Shown here: piece after piece, positions 50,762-58,452 of the stretch
Layout: every line of letters starts with the position of its first letter
Position numbering within the stretch: position 1 is the first letter of the stretch
Program-made: the position numbers and the translations under genes
Notes under the pieces: model-generated
Told to the model about the DNA's origin: nothing
The model's input: only the letters and a program-made list of their open reading frames with translations
Database searches by the model: none
Source of the DNA: Candidatus Aenigmatarchaeota archaeon
Lineage (GTDB): Archaea > Aenigmatarchaeota > Aenigmatarchaeia > GW2011-AR5
Direction: 5' to 3'
Assembly (NCBI GenBank): GCA_016193585.1
Contig: JACPRW010000008.1
Span: forward strand, 1 to 64,000
DNA: 64,000 nt

Positions 50762-51250
50762 TTATATGCTCTTGGTGAGCGCCTCCTTCAGCTTCCCGTA
50801 CGTCGTCTCCAATGATTCGGAAACCAGTTTCGCCTCGGCGACGGTCGCCATGAAGTTGGCGTCGCCGCTCCATCGCGGCACGAGGTGCGTGTGCAGGTGA
50901 GGAAATCCTGCTCCCGCCGCCTTGCCAAGGTTGGTGCCGATGTTGAAGCCGTCGGGCTTCGTCGTGCTCCTGAGCGCTGCGATGGCCCGGCGGAGCGCAT
51001 CCTGCTGCTCGGCAAATTCTTCATTAGTGAGGTCGCCGTACTCGGTCACGTGGCGGTACGGAGCGACCATGAGATGGCCGGGGTTGTAGGGATATAAGTT
51101 AAGCAGCATGAATGTGTGCGTGCCGCGCCAGAGAATGAAACATTCTTTGTCGCCGCCATCCGGCCTGCTGCAGAAGATGCACTCGAATGTCTTGCCGCGC
51201 GCGATGTCAGCCATGAACTGCGACCGCCACGGCGCCCACAATCGCTCCAT
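50762..51250 (-). CDS. HIT-family hydrolase/nucleotidyltransferase
   Basis: A 162-residue protein of the histidine triad superfamily. The catalytic triad is FPHLHTHLVPRW (about residues 115-126, HxHxH). The N-terminal MERLWAPWRSQFM and CIFC (about residue 26), together with the full length, match the Ap4A phosphorylase/hydrolase-like branch. The likely substrate is a dinucleoside polyphosphate or nucleotide-adenylate. It is separate from the HEPN-MNT pair by 22 bases on the same strand. Typical length. Confidence 0.92.
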   Translation of the reverse strand: MERLWAPWRSQFMADIARGKTFECIFCSRPDGGDKECFILWRGTHTFMLLNLYPYNPGHLMVAPYRHVTEYGDLTNEEFAEQQDALRRAIAALRSTTKPDGFNIGTNLGKAAGAGFPHLHTHLVPRWSGDANFMATVAEAKLVSESLETTYGKLKEALTKSI

Positions 51251-51337
51251 GCCATACTCTTATACCGTACGCTTTAAATGCCTTAGAAGATAGTAGCTTT
51301 AAATAGGAGAAATTACTAGGAATATATAGGTGATGGT

Positions 51338-51586
51338 ATGGGGATAACGAAAGTGACGAGGAACTATCAGGTGACGCTGCCCAAGGACGTACGGGAAGCG
51401 GAGGAAATAAGGGTAGGGGACAGATTTATCGCAGTGCCAAGGGAAGACGGCATATTCCTCAAGAAGCTGGATAAAGATTTCATCAGGAAAACTGCAGGAA
51501 TTTGGAAGTCAAAGGGCAGCGGGTTGGCGTACGTCAGGAAAATAAGGGATGAAGAGGAGAAGAAGCTGAAAAGGCTTGGGCTATGA
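51338..51586 (+). CDS. AbrB-type antitoxin
   Basis: An 82-residue antitoxin with an AbrB DNA-binding domain (ITKVTRNYQVTLPKDVREAEEIRVGDRFIAV in parts) and a C-terminal arm (AYVRKIRDEEEKKLKRLGL) that should bind the toxin. A CTTTAAATAG box (51297-51306) and TATATAGGTGATGG precede the start. It overlaps the PIN gene as ATGA. Confidence 0.88.
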   Translation: MGITKVTRNYQVTLPKDVREAEEIRVGDRFIAVPREDGIFLKKLDKDFIRKTAGIWKSKGSGLAYVRKIRDEEEKKLKRLGL

Positions 51587-51966
51587 AAAGAATTTTGATA
51601 GATGCTGCTATTTTCATAGACCATTTCAGAAACTACGAACCTGCAACAAAGCTTATGGAAGCTATTTCAGGCGAAGACAGCAGTATCGTGGCATCAGTTC
51701 TCACAGTAGCCGAAGTGCTTTCGGGGGAAGATTGTAGTGAAACTGCCATCAGAACGCAAATTGGGGAATTCTTTGCTCCTGTAGAAAAGCTGGATGTGGA
51801 TATGGATATCGCCAGAAAGGGTGCTGAATTCAGAAGGGTTTACGGCATTCCGCTTGTCGATGCACTGATAGCAGCCACGGCATTCAGATTGAACGTTCCT
51901 TTGTACAGCCGAAACAAAAAGGATTTCGGCAGGATTAAGGAAATCAGGCTCGTCGTACCTTATTGA
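51583..51966 (+). CDS. VapC-like PIN-domain toxin
   Basis: A 127-residue PIN ribonuclease. Active-site acidic residues: ILIDAAIFIDHF (Asp6), TVAEVLSGED (Glu near 47), PLVDALIAATA (Asp near 93), and the last position in SRNKKDFGRI (Asp near 112). Partner of the AbrB antitoxin. Its end overlaps that of uL15 by 7 bases, tail to tail, where secY would be expected in most archaea. Confidence 0.9.
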   Translation: MKRILIDAAIFIDHFRNYEPATKLMEAISGEDSSIVASVLTVAEVLSGEDCSETAIRTQIGEFFAPVEKLDVDMDIARKGAEFRRVYGIPLVDALIAATAFRLNVPLYSRNKKDFGRIKEIRLVVPY

Positions 51967-52361
51967 GCCGCAACTTCGGCGCTGACAACCTTCCCGCCCG
52001 CCTTCTCTATCTTTTCCTTCGCTTTCGGCGAGCAGTAGGCGACGTGAACGGTAAGAGAAACAGCAACCGTGCCGCGCGAAAGAAGCCTGCCGTAGCCGAA
52101 CTCGGCGAGGTGTACCGTGCCGTTGCTCGCAAGCTTCTGCAGCTCGCCGACGTTGATTGCCATCACCTTGCGGCCGAGCGGGTGGAAGCCCGTGTGGCCG
52201 AAGTGGTCGCGGGCGTACGAGTACACGTACGAGCGGTTGTGTTTGGTTGACCCGCCCCATCCCTTGCCACCCTTGCTTCCCTTGCCGCGGTGCTTTTTTT
52301 TGCTGCCGTAGCCGCGGCGGTAGCCGCGCATTTTATGGACTTTCTTCGTTCGGCGCTTCAT
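51960..52361 (-). CDS. rpl15: Ribosomal protein uL15
   Basis: A 133-residue large-subunit protein. The N terminus is a Gly/Lys/Arg-rich extension that enters the ribosome core (RRTKKVHKMRGYRRGYGSKKKHRGKGSKGGKG in parts); the globular part includes VMAINVGELQKLA and VHVAYCSPKAKEKIEKAGGKVV. It is the last ribosomal gene of the operon. It is separated from uL30 by 180 bases of repeat-rich DNA, while other genes in the operon overlap or nearly so. Confidence 0.94.
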   Translation of the reverse strand: MKRRTKKVHKMRGYRRGYGSKKKHRGKGSKGGKGWGGSTKHNRSYVYSYARDHFGHTGFHPLGRKVMAINVGELQKLASNGTVHLAEFGYGRLLSRGTVAVSLTVHVAYCSPKAKEKIEKAGGKVVSAEVAAQ

Positions 52362-52379
52362 AACTATTCACTTTGTTTC

Positions 52380-52592
52380 CTTTCGTCGCTTTCTTTATTA
52401 TGCAATTTTTCTTTCTTTGCTCAGAAACCAAAGTTTCTGGCATGCCAAAATGCGCTGCACATAGCCGGGTGCCATGTTATTTTTCTTTTCCCAAGGCTTT
52501 TCTTTTTCTAAAAGAAAAGGCTTAAAGAAAAGGGCCTACATTGTGTGATTGGTATACAATCGCACAAGTTGTGAAGATGGAATCTTCACAAC
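52380..52592. repeat. Long intergenic repeat plus twin-hairpin module
   Basis: 52423-52470 (TTTCTTTCTTTGCTCAGAAA, then CC..GTTTCTGGCA and GCCAAAATGCGCT) is shared with 62600-62660. The T-rich end TTTTCTTTTTCTAAAAGAAAAGG is also shared. 52542-52592 is a module: hairpins GTTGTGAAGAT-TCC-ATCTTCACAAC and GTGCGATTG-TATAC-CAATCACAC. The uL30 stop codon lies in the arm of the first hairpin. The A-rich/T-rich hairpin may work as a terminator. Confidence 0.75.
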
Positions 52593-52969
52593 ATCATCTT
52601 CTTGACGAGTATCCCGATGTCCTTTCCCCAGTAGCCGACGTCGCCTTTCGGGTAGCGGCGGGAAAGCGACCTGAATCCTTTGAGCGGCGGCTTGAGGTGC
52701 ATGCGCTTCCGCTCGCCGAGCGCAGCCTTCAGCTCGTTGTCGAGCTCGCCCCACGCCAGGCAGCTCTCGGCCTTTTTGACCATGCCAACAATGGAGTCGG
52801 TGCGGGGCAGGATGACGAGCGTGTGCTTGCGCTTGAGGCCGAGCATGGCCATGGTGTCCTCAATCGTTCCCCGCTTTCCGACACCCCTGCGTATGCGCAC
52901 CACGACCAATGTCCCATGAGCTGCTTGACGCACCTGTGGCGCGTCGTTTCGCTTCGTGTCGTATCCCAT
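52586..52969 (-). CDS. rpl30: Ribosomal protein uL30
   Basis: A 127-residue protein of the archaeal/eukaryotic uL30 type (GTLVVVRIRRGVGKRGTIEDTMAMLGLKRKHTLVIL in parts; C terminus FRSLSRRYPKGDVGYWGKDIGILVKKM). The first 18 residues (MGYDTKRNDAPQVRQAAH) are not typical and begin at ATGGGATACGAC, the leader motif found before other genes. A TTG or GTG about 19-21 codons in could be the true start. The last codon and stop come from the hairpin module downstream. Confidence 0.9.
   Translation of the reverse strand: MGYDTKRNDAPQVRQAAHGTLVVVRIRRGVGKRGTIEDTMAMLGLKRKHTLVILPRTDSIVGMVKKAESCLAWGELDNELKAALGERKRMHLKPPLKGFRSLSRRYPKGDVGYWGKDIGILVKKMML
52958..52969 (-). promoter_or_regulatory. ATGGGATACGAC leader motif at uL30
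   Basis: Exact 12-base match to the motif before uS5 (53991-54002), eS4 (58427-58438), uL24 (59003-59014) and DUF2203 (4888-4899). Here it coincides with the annotated start of the frame. The complete hairpin plus GGGGTAT part is not obvious at this copy. Confidence 0.5.
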
Positions 52970-52976
52970 GCTCCAT

Positions 52977-53273
52977 TCACCTGATTTTTTCTGTTACCAG
53001 CTTCGCCATCTGGTATCCGGCGAGCCCGCTCATCGCGTATATCAGCCAGAGAATGATCGGCCAGTCGCCGTCGACGTAATGCCACAGGTTAAGCGTGATG
53101 CCGACGTACTCGATCAGCGCTGCGAGCGCGAGCGCAGAAGCTGCAAACACGACGTTTTGCCTAGTTTCGTTCTTCTTTCGGTAGCTTGCGCGGTACAAGA
53201 AGATAACGGCAAAGAGAGCGAGCGGTATTGCAAGGAGCGCGAACCAGTTGGCGCTGAACGTGGTGTATATCAT
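52977..53273 (-). CDS. Small membrane protein within the ribosomal operon, 98 aa
   Basis: Not recognised. Three membrane helices (about residues 8-27, 40-60 and 68-92), with charged residues KKNETRQN between the first two. It overlaps the end of uS5 as ATGA and ends 8 bases before uL30, so it is a true member of the operon. A membrane protein at this point is not part of the usual archaeal spc order. It might assist the translocon or membrane attachment of ribosomes; no motif shows this. Confidence 0.7.
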   Translation of the reverse strand: MIYTTFSANWFALLAIPLALFAVIFLYRASYRKKNETRQNVVFAASALALAALIEYVGITLNLWHYVDGDWPIILWLIYAMSGLAGYQMAKLVTEKIR

Positions 53274-53965
53274 ACCGCTGCCTCCGCCACGGCTGCGGGC
53301 TTGTTTTCTTCAATTTCGGCAAGCTTCATGCGGTTTATTGCCTTGAATGCGTTGTACAGCGCAAAGGCTGCGTTCACCCTGCTGCCGGTGTTGCCGTGGC
53401 TTTTTGACCAGATATCGCGGATGCCGGCGATGTGCATGATCTTTTTCGACTCATCGCTGATGCAGAGGCCGATGCCTTTCGGCGCAGGCTTGAGCAGCAC
53501 GCTGACCGAGCCTGACTTGCCGCTCACTTCGACCGGTATCGAGTGCTTTTCGTTGCAGGCGCATTCCCATGAACCGCAGCTCCGGCGGACCGGCATGATG
53601 GCGAGCTTCGCGTTCTGCGTTGCCTTTTCTATGGCAGCCCGGTGCTCCTTGGATTCGCTCTTGCCGATGCCGAAATACCCGTTGCCGTTGCCGATGATGG
53701 CAACCGCGGAGATCGTGTACCTCCGGCCCGAGCGGTGCATGCGCGTTGTCCGCTTGGTCGGCGTGCGCCTCTTGCCGCCTCCCTTGCCCGACGAACCGCC
53801 GACGAAAATGATTTCTGTCTTGAGGTTCGGAAGCAGCTTGTCGATGATTTCAGGTTCCTTGATCTTCCTCCCGGCAGCGAAAACTTCGTCCAGCGAGGTG
53901 ACCTTCCCTTCCATGACCTCTTTCCCCAGTTCTGTTTTGGGGACCCAGTTCGCTAGTGATGCCAT
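53270..53965 (-). CDS. rps5: Ribosomal protein uS5
   Basis: Small-subunit protein at the decoding site and mRNA entry channel, 231 residues. The N-terminal double-stranded-RNA-binding domain includes RRTPTKRTTRMHRSGRRYTISAVAIIGNGNGYFGIG in parts; the C-terminal domain includes VLLKPAPKGIGLCISDESKKIMHIAGIRDIWSKSHGNTGS. A short acidic tail is present. The start at 53965 is preceded by the leader-hairpin motif. It overlaps the next gene by 4 bases. Confidence 0.95.
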   Translation of the reverse strand: MASLANWVPKTELGKEVMEGKVTSLDEVFAAGRKIKEPEIIDKLLPNLKTEIIFVGGSSGKGGGKRRTPTKRTTRMHRSGRRYTISAVAIIGNGNGYFGIGKSESKEHRAAIEKATQNAKLAIMPVRRSCGSWECACNEKHSIPVEVSGKSGSVSVLLKPAPKGIGLCISDESKKIMHIAGIRDIWSKSHGNTGSRVNAAFALYNAFKAINRMKLAEIEENKPAAVAEAAV

Positions 53966-54002
53966 AGTCGTAATACCCCGCGTTTTGCGCGTCGTATCCC
54001 AT
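53966..54002 (-). promoter_or_regulatory. Leader hairpin before uS5
   Basis: ATGGGATACGAC (53991-54002), then CGCG...CGCG hairpin around CAAAA, then GGGGTATTACGACT and ATG. The frame beginning at the upstream ATG does not match the uS5 frame, so the motif acts at DNA or RNA level or codes a short leader peptide. Confidence 0.55.
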
Positions 54003-54013
54003 ATGAGTTAAAG

Positions 54014-54628
54014 TTATTTAACGTCCTCCCATGCTTCCTCTTCTTCCCCGGCTTCTGAAGGTGCTGCGTTGAACTTAGCGAGAATGGCGTTTTTGACTTC
54101 TTCGAAATGAGCGGGCAGCTGCTCGGGTTCGAGTGCCTGCCTGAGGTACGCGGAGAACTGCCGCTGGTAGCGTTCCTTGCCTGCAGCTTTCAGTTTCTTC
54201 GCGTAGTCCGCGATATGCGTGCCGGCAATCCGTTCCTTGCCGGGCACGATCTCGCTGCCGAGCGGCAGCATGATGCCAGCGTCCCTGATGCCGGCAGCGC
54301 ATGCGTAGAGCGCTGACCCCTTCACCGACGTCTGCAGGCCGGTGGCGAGAACCGCTTCGTTGATCCCCTTCGCGCGCGCCTGCAACCCGGCGAGTAGCCC
54401 CGTCAGGTACGCCGCGGGCAGGTTGCTGCAGTGGCCTTTCCAGCCGTAGTTCCGGAGGCTTTTGGATATCGTTTCGGATGCTGTCCGGTCGCCGCGCTGC
54501 TCATACACAATGAACTGCACGTGCATGTGCGCGAGCCCCCTTCTGACGACTACCCGCATCTTGCCGGACCTGAGCAGCGCAAGACGCTGCCGGTAGTCCG
54601 TTTTCTGCTCGCGTCGTCTGCGGAACAT
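54014..54628 (-). CDS. rpl18: Ribosomal protein uL18
   Basis: 5S-rRNA-binding protein, 204 residues. It contains the basic start MFRRRREQKTDYRQRLALLRSGK, then RVVVRRGLAHMHVQFIVY and GWKGHCSNLPAAYLTGLLAGLQA, as in archaeal uL18. The C-terminal 20 residues are acidic and likely disordered (SEAGEEEEAWEDVK). It follows the 69-aa small gene by 51 bases and precedes uS5 by 48 bases. Confidence 0.95.
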   Translation of the reverse strand: MFRRRREQKTDYRQRLALLRSGKMRVVVRRGLAHMHVQFIVYEQRGDRTASETISKSLRNYGWKGHCSNLPAAYLTGLLAGLQARAKGINEAVLATGLQTSVKGSALYACAAGIRDAGIMLPLGSEIVPGKERIAGTHIADYAKKLKAAGKERYQRQFSAYLRQALEPEQLPAHFEEVKNAILAKFNAAPSEAGEEEEAWEDVK

Positions 54629-54679
54629 GCTTTAACCCTTGCTGATTTGATACCTGAACGTATCCCCAGTCGAACCAAG

Positions 54680-54889
54680 CTATTCGACGCGGACATCGGT
54701 GCCGGCACGCCTGATTGCTTTTTCCAGGACATCCGACGTTATCGTTCTCGTCACAATACCATCCACATACGTTCGGGGAGTTTTATATACGAAGTACTGC
54801 CGACCGGAATTTTGTTTCATGTCGCCGGCTACCTTCGTCGCAAACGCTTCAGGCTTGAACGGTTCCTGCGATGAAGGCTGCGTTACCAT
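54680..54889 (-). CDS. Small hypothetical protein in the ribosomal operon, 69 aa
   Basis: Not recognised. It begins MVTQPSSQEPFKPEAFATKV, with a start 5 bases after the eL19 stop. The second half (GRQYFVYKTPRTYVDGIVTRTITSDVLEKAIRRAGTDVRVE in parts) looks like a compact beta-alpha unit. Its tight spacing behind eL19 supports translation. No equivalent is part of the standard operon order. Confidence 0.62.
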   Translation of the reverse strand: MVTQPSSQEPFKPEAFATKVAGDMKQNSGRQYFVYKTPRTYVDGIVTRTITSDVLEKAIRRAGTDVRVE

Positions 54890-54894
54890 GCGTA

Positions 54895-55344
54895 TCACTT
54901 CTTCAGCATGTTGTTTTTTTCCATGTAGCCCGTGAGGTGTGCCTTGCTCCTGAACATGCCGCTTTTCGATATCATGTAGAGCTTGCGGAACGTTTTCTTT
55001 TCCAGTTTCCCTTCGTCGCGGAGCTGTTTCAGCAGGACCCTGATGGTCCTGATGCGCTTGACCCATGCCCGCTTGCGGGTGCCGGCTACCCGCCCCTTGC
55101 GCGAGCCGGTGCTCCTCCGGCGCCCCTTCGTTTTCTGCTTCATGAGGACGCGCGCCCGGTAGCTGCTGAGGCCGCGTTTCGGCGCGGCGGTAATGATGCC
55201 GTCGCGGACGAGGCGCCGCACGTCAGCCGCGGTGATTGCGTCCGCTATGTCGCTGTTCCGGCCGGGGTCAAGGCGCACCCGCGAAACGCCGCACTTGAGG
55301 ACCCGTGCCGCTATCTGCTTCTGTGACTTGAGATCCATACGCAT
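54895..55344 (-). CDS. rpl19e: Ribosomal protein eL19
   Basis: Large-subunit protein found only in archaea and eukaryotes, 149 residues. Motifs: LKSQKQIAARVLKCGVSRVRLDP at the start, and KQKTKGRRRSTGSRKGRVAGTRKRAWVKRIRTIR in parts, with a helical C terminus. The start at 55344 is chosen because this ATG shares its A with the stop codon of the preceding small gene (TGATG), which couples their translation. In-frame codons lie 9 bases upstream and 6 downstream. Confidence 0.94.
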   Translation of the reverse strand: MRMDLKSQKQIAARVLKCGVSRVRLDPGRNSDIADAITAADVRRLVRDGIITAAPKRGLSSYRARVLMKQKTKGRRRSTGSRKGRVAGTRKRAWVKRIRTIRVLLKQLRDEGKLEKKTFRKLYMISKSGMFRSKAHLTGYMEKNNMLKK

Positions 55345-55529
55345 CAGTTCCACATTGTTTCATCAGTTTCCGCTTGCTGGTGCATCGACACCGAAAAGTC
55401 ATTGAATGCAACGTCGCAGCGCCGGCAATGAAATATTGTGCTGATTGCATAGCAATCGCACAATTTGCCGGATTCCTCTGAATCTGGCAATATCCCCCGC
55501 TGCAGCTCCCTGCCAATAGTGATTATCAC
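55344..55529 (-). CDS. Small zinc-finger-like protein with in-frame hairpin insertion, 61 aa
   Basis: Starts with GTG, 7 bases after GGAGG that follows the eL32 stop, and ends in TGATG with eL19; both ends thus look like a translated gene. The first 12 residues are MIITIGRELQRG and the last 32 hold FHCRRCDVAFNDFSVSMHQQ, half of a C2H2-type finger (CxxC then His 13 residues on). Between them, LPDSEESGKLCDCYAIST is coded by a twin-hairpin module (55433-55494), so the module keeps the frame. Function unknown. Confidence 0.55.
   Translation of the reverse strand: MIITIGRELQRGILPDSEESGKLCDCYAISTIFHCRRCDVAFNDFSVSMHQQAETDETMWN
55433..55494 (-). repeat. Twin-hairpin module inside a small coding frame
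   Basis: Hairpins TTGCCAGATTC-AGAG-GAATCCGGCAA and TTGTGCGATTGC-TATG-CAATCAGCACAA (near-perfect arms) lie back to back within the small gene before eL19. Both are multiples that keep the reading frame. Confidence 0.7.
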
Positions 55530-55544
55530 GCGTCATCCTCCGTT

Positions 55545-56060
55545 TCAGATTGCCGCTTTTCCTGTTCCTTCGTGCTGCACTGGTGCAGCGTTTTCCTTCT
55601 GCTCTTCTGCTTCCCTTGTCTTCTTTGCTTCTTTTTTCTCCTTTGCTTTCGCCTCTTCCTTCTTTTTCTCCTCCTTTTTGCTCTCCCTTCGTTTCGCAAG
55701 CGCCGCGGTGAGCTTCTCGGCGCGCCGGAGCTTGTTCATGTTCATGATGTGCAGGCCGAGTTCCTTTGCTTTCGCTCCGAGAACTGCCGTTTTCCGGCTG
55801 CCGATTGACGAAGCAATGATGATTGCTTTCTTGTCCATCGCCTTCACGCGTTCGAGGTCTGCCTCGTTGGCGACCATTGCAACGCTGTAGCCGCGCACGG
55901 AATATCGCGTCTCCCGCGGCGTCCGGTAGCCGGCTGACGCCTTGATGCCGCTGCCCGGCTTGCGGACGCGCTGCTTGCTGTGCCGGCCTTTCGGCTTTCG
56001 CCAGCGCGTGCCGAGCCTCTTGAGGCGGTGATAGTCTTGAGTCTTAAATCGTTTCGACAC
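55545..56060 (-). CDS. rpl32e: Ribosomal protein eL32
   Basis: A 171-residue archaeal/eukaryotic large-subunit protein: YHRLKRLGTRWRKPKGRHSKQRVRKPGSGIKASAGYRTPR in parts, then GYSVAMVANEADLERVKAMDKKAIIIASSIGSRKTAVLGAKAKELG. The C-terminal 65 residues are a Lys/Glu/Ala-rich extension, unusual for the family. The start is GTG at 56060, one base after the uL6 stop, with GAGGAGCTG as binding site. Confidence 0.94.
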   Translation of the reverse strand: MSKRFKTQDYHRLKRLGTRWRKPKGRHSKQRVRKPGSGIKASAGYRTPRETRYSVRGYSVAMVANEADLERVKAMDKKAIIIASSIGSRKTAVLGAKAKELGLHIMNMNKLRRAEKLTAALAKRRESKKEEKKKEEAKAKEKKEAKKTREAEEQKENAAPVQHEGTGKAAI

Positions 56061-56061
56061 G

Positions 56062-56622
56062 TTACAGCTCCTCTCCGTTCTGCAGGTATTTACCGGCGAT
56101 AAAGATGCCGTCCTGGAAGATGCGGCGGTCGCGGCCGGTGATTCTGCACGCCTGCTCGATATTGCTCGCCGTCTGCCCGACATCATCCTTGCTGATGTCG
56201 GTTATGGTGATTTCTTCCTTGTCTGTTTTGACGCTGCAGTCGCCGATGATGCGGGCGATGCGGAGCCCCTTTTCGCCGAGGAAATTCTTTATCTGGACCT
56301 CCTTGTCCTTGACCGTCACGGTCAGCGGGAAGTGTGAATAGGTTATCTTCATGACGTACTTGTAGCCAACGGAGACGCCGGTAATCATGTTCTCGACGTG
56401 CGACTGGATGGTGCCCGCTATCGCCTTGTGGGTACGCCGCTCACTTGCCGACGTTATCTTGACACCGCCGTTTTTCTCTATCCTGACGGTCTCGCTGAAG
56501 CGCGGATTGAAGAAATCTTTTTCGAGCGTTCCTTTGGGGCCCTTGACCGTGACGACGGCACCGGCTATCTCAACGCTCACGTTTTCCGGAATCGTGACCA
56601 CCTTGACAACTGCAGGCTCCAT
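56062..56622 (-). CDS. rpl6: Ribosomal protein uL6
   Basis: Large-subunit protein with two related beta domains, 186 residues. Segments: VEIAGAVVTVKGPKGTLEKDF, THKAIAGTIQSHVENMITGV and CRITGRDRRIFQDGIFIAGK at the C terminus, as in archaeal uL6. The length is normal. It lies 10 bases after uS8. Confidence 0.96.
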   Translation of the reverse strand: MEPAVVKVVTIPENVSVEIAGAVVTVKGPKGTLEKDFFNPRFSETVRIEKNGGVKITSASERRTHKAIAGTIQSHVENMITGVSVGYKYVMKITYSHFPLTVTVKDKEVQIKNFLGEKGLRIARIIGDCSVKTDKEEITITDISKDDVGQTASNIEQACRITGRDRRIFQDGIFIAGKYLQNGEEL

Positions 56623-56632
56623 GGGGAATCAC

Positions 56633-57019
56633 TCAATACAAGTATGCAACGAGCTTGCCGCCGAGCTCGCTCGATGCCGCGTCTTTCTGGCTCATGACGC
56701 CTTTCGGCGTGGAAACGATGAGGATGCCGAAATCACGTGCAGGAAGGAATCGCTTCTCCCATTTCTCGTATTCATTCTTCTTGACGGCGAAGCGCGGCTT
56801 GATAGTGCGCGATTTGTTGATGCGGCCGATGAGCTCGACCTCGAATTTACCGCCCTTGCCATCGTCGATGAACTCGAATCTCCCGATGTATCCTTCTTTC
56901 TGGACGACGAGGAGCACGTTCTTGATGAGCCTTGAGGACGGAACGATGCATGTTTTCTTGCCTGTCTGCTCCGCGGTATTGAGCACGAACAGCACATCAG
57001 CAAGCAGGTCTTGTTTCAT
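56633..57019 (-). CDS. rps8: Ribosomal protein uS8
   Basis: Small-subunit assembly protein, 128 residues. It has [21 protein letters not shown] at the start, [35 protein letters not shown] in parts, and the C-terminal rRNA-binding [18 protein letters not shown]. Length normal. It follows uS14 by 4 bases. Confidence 0.96.
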   Translation of the reverse strand: MKQDLLADVLFVLNTAEQTGKKTCIVPSSRLIKNVLLVVQKEGYIGRFEFIDDGKGGKFEVELIGRINKSRTIKPRFAVKKNEYEKWEKRFLPARDFGILIVSTPKGVMSQKDAASSELGGKLVAYLY

Positions 57020-57023
57020 AGTG

Positions 57024-57182
57024 TCACCAGTATTTCTTGAAACCGAGGTCGGGTGCTATCTCGCGGAAGCAGCGGCGGCAGTACATGAGGTCGTACTTTC
57101 GTATGACGCCGTGGAGCGAGCCGCAGCGCACGCACTGGTGCGCGCCTTTCCCCATCTTTCGTTTCACTTTTTTCAAACGCAT
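57024..57182 (-). CDS. rps14: Ribosomal protein uS14 (zinc type)
   Basis: A 52-residue protein of the small zinc-binding uS14 type. It begins [20 protein letters not shown]; the zinc ligands are CVRC (17-20) and CRRC (35-38); the end is [16 protein letters not shown], close to the universal end RxxFRE...GFxKYW. It fills the space between uL5 (ends 57187) and uS8 (starts 57019) with gaps of 4 bases. Confidence 0.93.
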   Translation of the reverse strand: MRLKKVKRKMGKGAHQCVRCGSLHGVIRKYDLMYCRRCFREIAPDLGFKKYW

Positions 57183-57186
57183 AATC

Positions 57187-57675
57187 TCATTCCTCAATCT
57201 GGACGCCGAATTTTTCTTTTGCGAACTGCATGGCTTCCTCGTGCGTGATGCGGTGCTTCTTGCCGACCGGTACCGGCAGCCGCCGCCGTTTCACCGCGTA
57301 GCCGGGCCGCTCAAGCGTTACGCATACGTCCATGCCAACGATGCCCAGTTTTGGGTCGTATTCCATGCCCGGTATGTCTATGTACTCCCTGATGCCGAAG
57401 GCGAAGTTTCCGTATGCATCGAAGTTGCCCGGCGAGAGCCTGTTTTCTTTTGACTCGAGCAGGCGCTTGACAAATGCCTCGGCACCTTTTCGCACGGTCA
57501 CCTTGCAGCCGATGGGCTTGTTTTTCGGGACATTGAAGGTCGAGCGGCGCTTTGTTTTCGTGATGACCGCTTTTGCTCCGGCCACGCGCTCGATCACGGT
57601 CCGCGCGTTCTCGATGGGAAGCGTGGTGCCGCACCCTATATTCAGGACTACTTTCTCGATGCGTATCCGCTTCAT
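57187..57675 (-). CDS. rpl5: Ribosomal protein uL5
   Basis: 5S-rRNA- and P-site-tRNA-contacting protein, 162 residues. Segments [46 protein letters not shown] in parts and [39 protein letters not shown] fit archaeal uL5. It follows eS4 by 47 bases. Confidence 0.95.
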   Translation of the reverse strand: MKRIRIEKVVLNIGCGTTLPIENARTVIERVAGAKAVITKTKRRSTFNVPKNKPIGCKVTVRKGAEAFVKRLLESKENRLSPGNFDAYGNFAFGIREYIDIPGMEYDPKLGIVGMDVCVTLERPGYAVKRRRLPVPVGKKHRITHEEAMQFAKEKFGVQIEE

Positions 57676-57722
57676 CGGGTGCGGTTTGGGAACCGTGACG
57701 CTTGTCTGGATACTCGCTCACC

Positions 57723-58409
57723 TTATTGGATTGTTACGGCAGGCTTGCCGTCTCCGATTACAAAAATATAATGTTCGGGTATCGGTATCGTTTCGCTGTC
57801 TGCTTCCACGATAACCGTGTTCGGCTGCGGCGTCCTTGTCACCACGCGTTCCACGACCTTGCCGATCATTCCCCGCTTGTTGCCGTTGGTGACCATGATA
57901 GCAGCGCCCTTCTTCAGCTTGAGCACGCTCTTGATCGATTTCGCCTCGAGGTCGAAGACGACGGTGTCCTTTGTCTTGTATTCGTCGCGGGGAACGAGTA
58001 TGTTCCTGCCGTCGTGCAGGTTGAGCTGCACGCCGTTTCGCGTGTAGGTTTTGTCCAGTATCTTGAGCAGCTTGAGCTTCGCATCCTCGCCGCTTGTTTT
58101 CTGGAGCCGGAGACCCTTGCGGTCCGGAAGCATGCGGTACGTTTCGTCGCCGACCGTCAGGATGTCCATGAGCCCGACCGGCAGGCGGTGGTCCCTCCGC
58201 ACCGTCGAGTCGACGCGCACCTGTCCCTGGCGAAGGATGTGCTTCGCCTCGCGAAGCGTTTCCGCGTAGTCAAGCACGTCCCTGAGGACGATGCCGAGCG
58301 GTATGCACGACCGTTTCGCGTGGGCTCCCGGAAGGGGAGCTACCGCAAAACGCGCTGTCTTTCGTTCCATAGGCCAGAATACCGGCGCTTCGGTTCGTTT
58401 GAGATGCAT
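57723..58409 (-). CDS. rps4e: Ribosomal protein eS4
   Basis: Small-subunit protein, 228 residues. The N-terminal part HLKRTEAPVFWPMERK matches the family; an S4-type RNA-binding domain (ETLREAKHILRQGQVRVDSTVRRDH in parts) and a KOW-like domain (KKGAAIMVTNGNKRGMIGKVVER) follow. The start at 58409 lies after the leader-hairpin motif. The upstream MGYD frame is out of phase with the gene. Confidence 0.95.
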   Translation of the reverse strand: MHLKRTEAPVFWPMERKTARFAVAPLPGAHAKRSCIPLGIVLRDVLDYAETLREAKHILRQGQVRVDSTVRRDHRLPVGLMDILTVGDETYRMLPDRKGLRLQKTSGEDAKLKLLKILDKTYTRNGVQLNLHDGRNILVPRDEYKTKDTVVFDLEAKSIKSVLKLKKGAAIMVTNGNKRGMIGKVVERVVTRTPQPNTVIVEADSETIPIPEHYIFVIGDGKPAVTIQ

Positions 58410-58438
58410 AATACCCCACGTTCAGTGTCGTATCCCAT
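58410..58438 (-). promoter_or_regulatory. Leader hairpin before eS4
   Basis: ATGGGATACGAC (58427-58438), a small CAC...GTG hairpin around TGAAC, then GGGGTATT and ATG. Same layout as before uS5, uL24 and DUF2203. Confidence 0.55.
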
Positions 58439-58452
58439 AGTACGCGTTGCTG

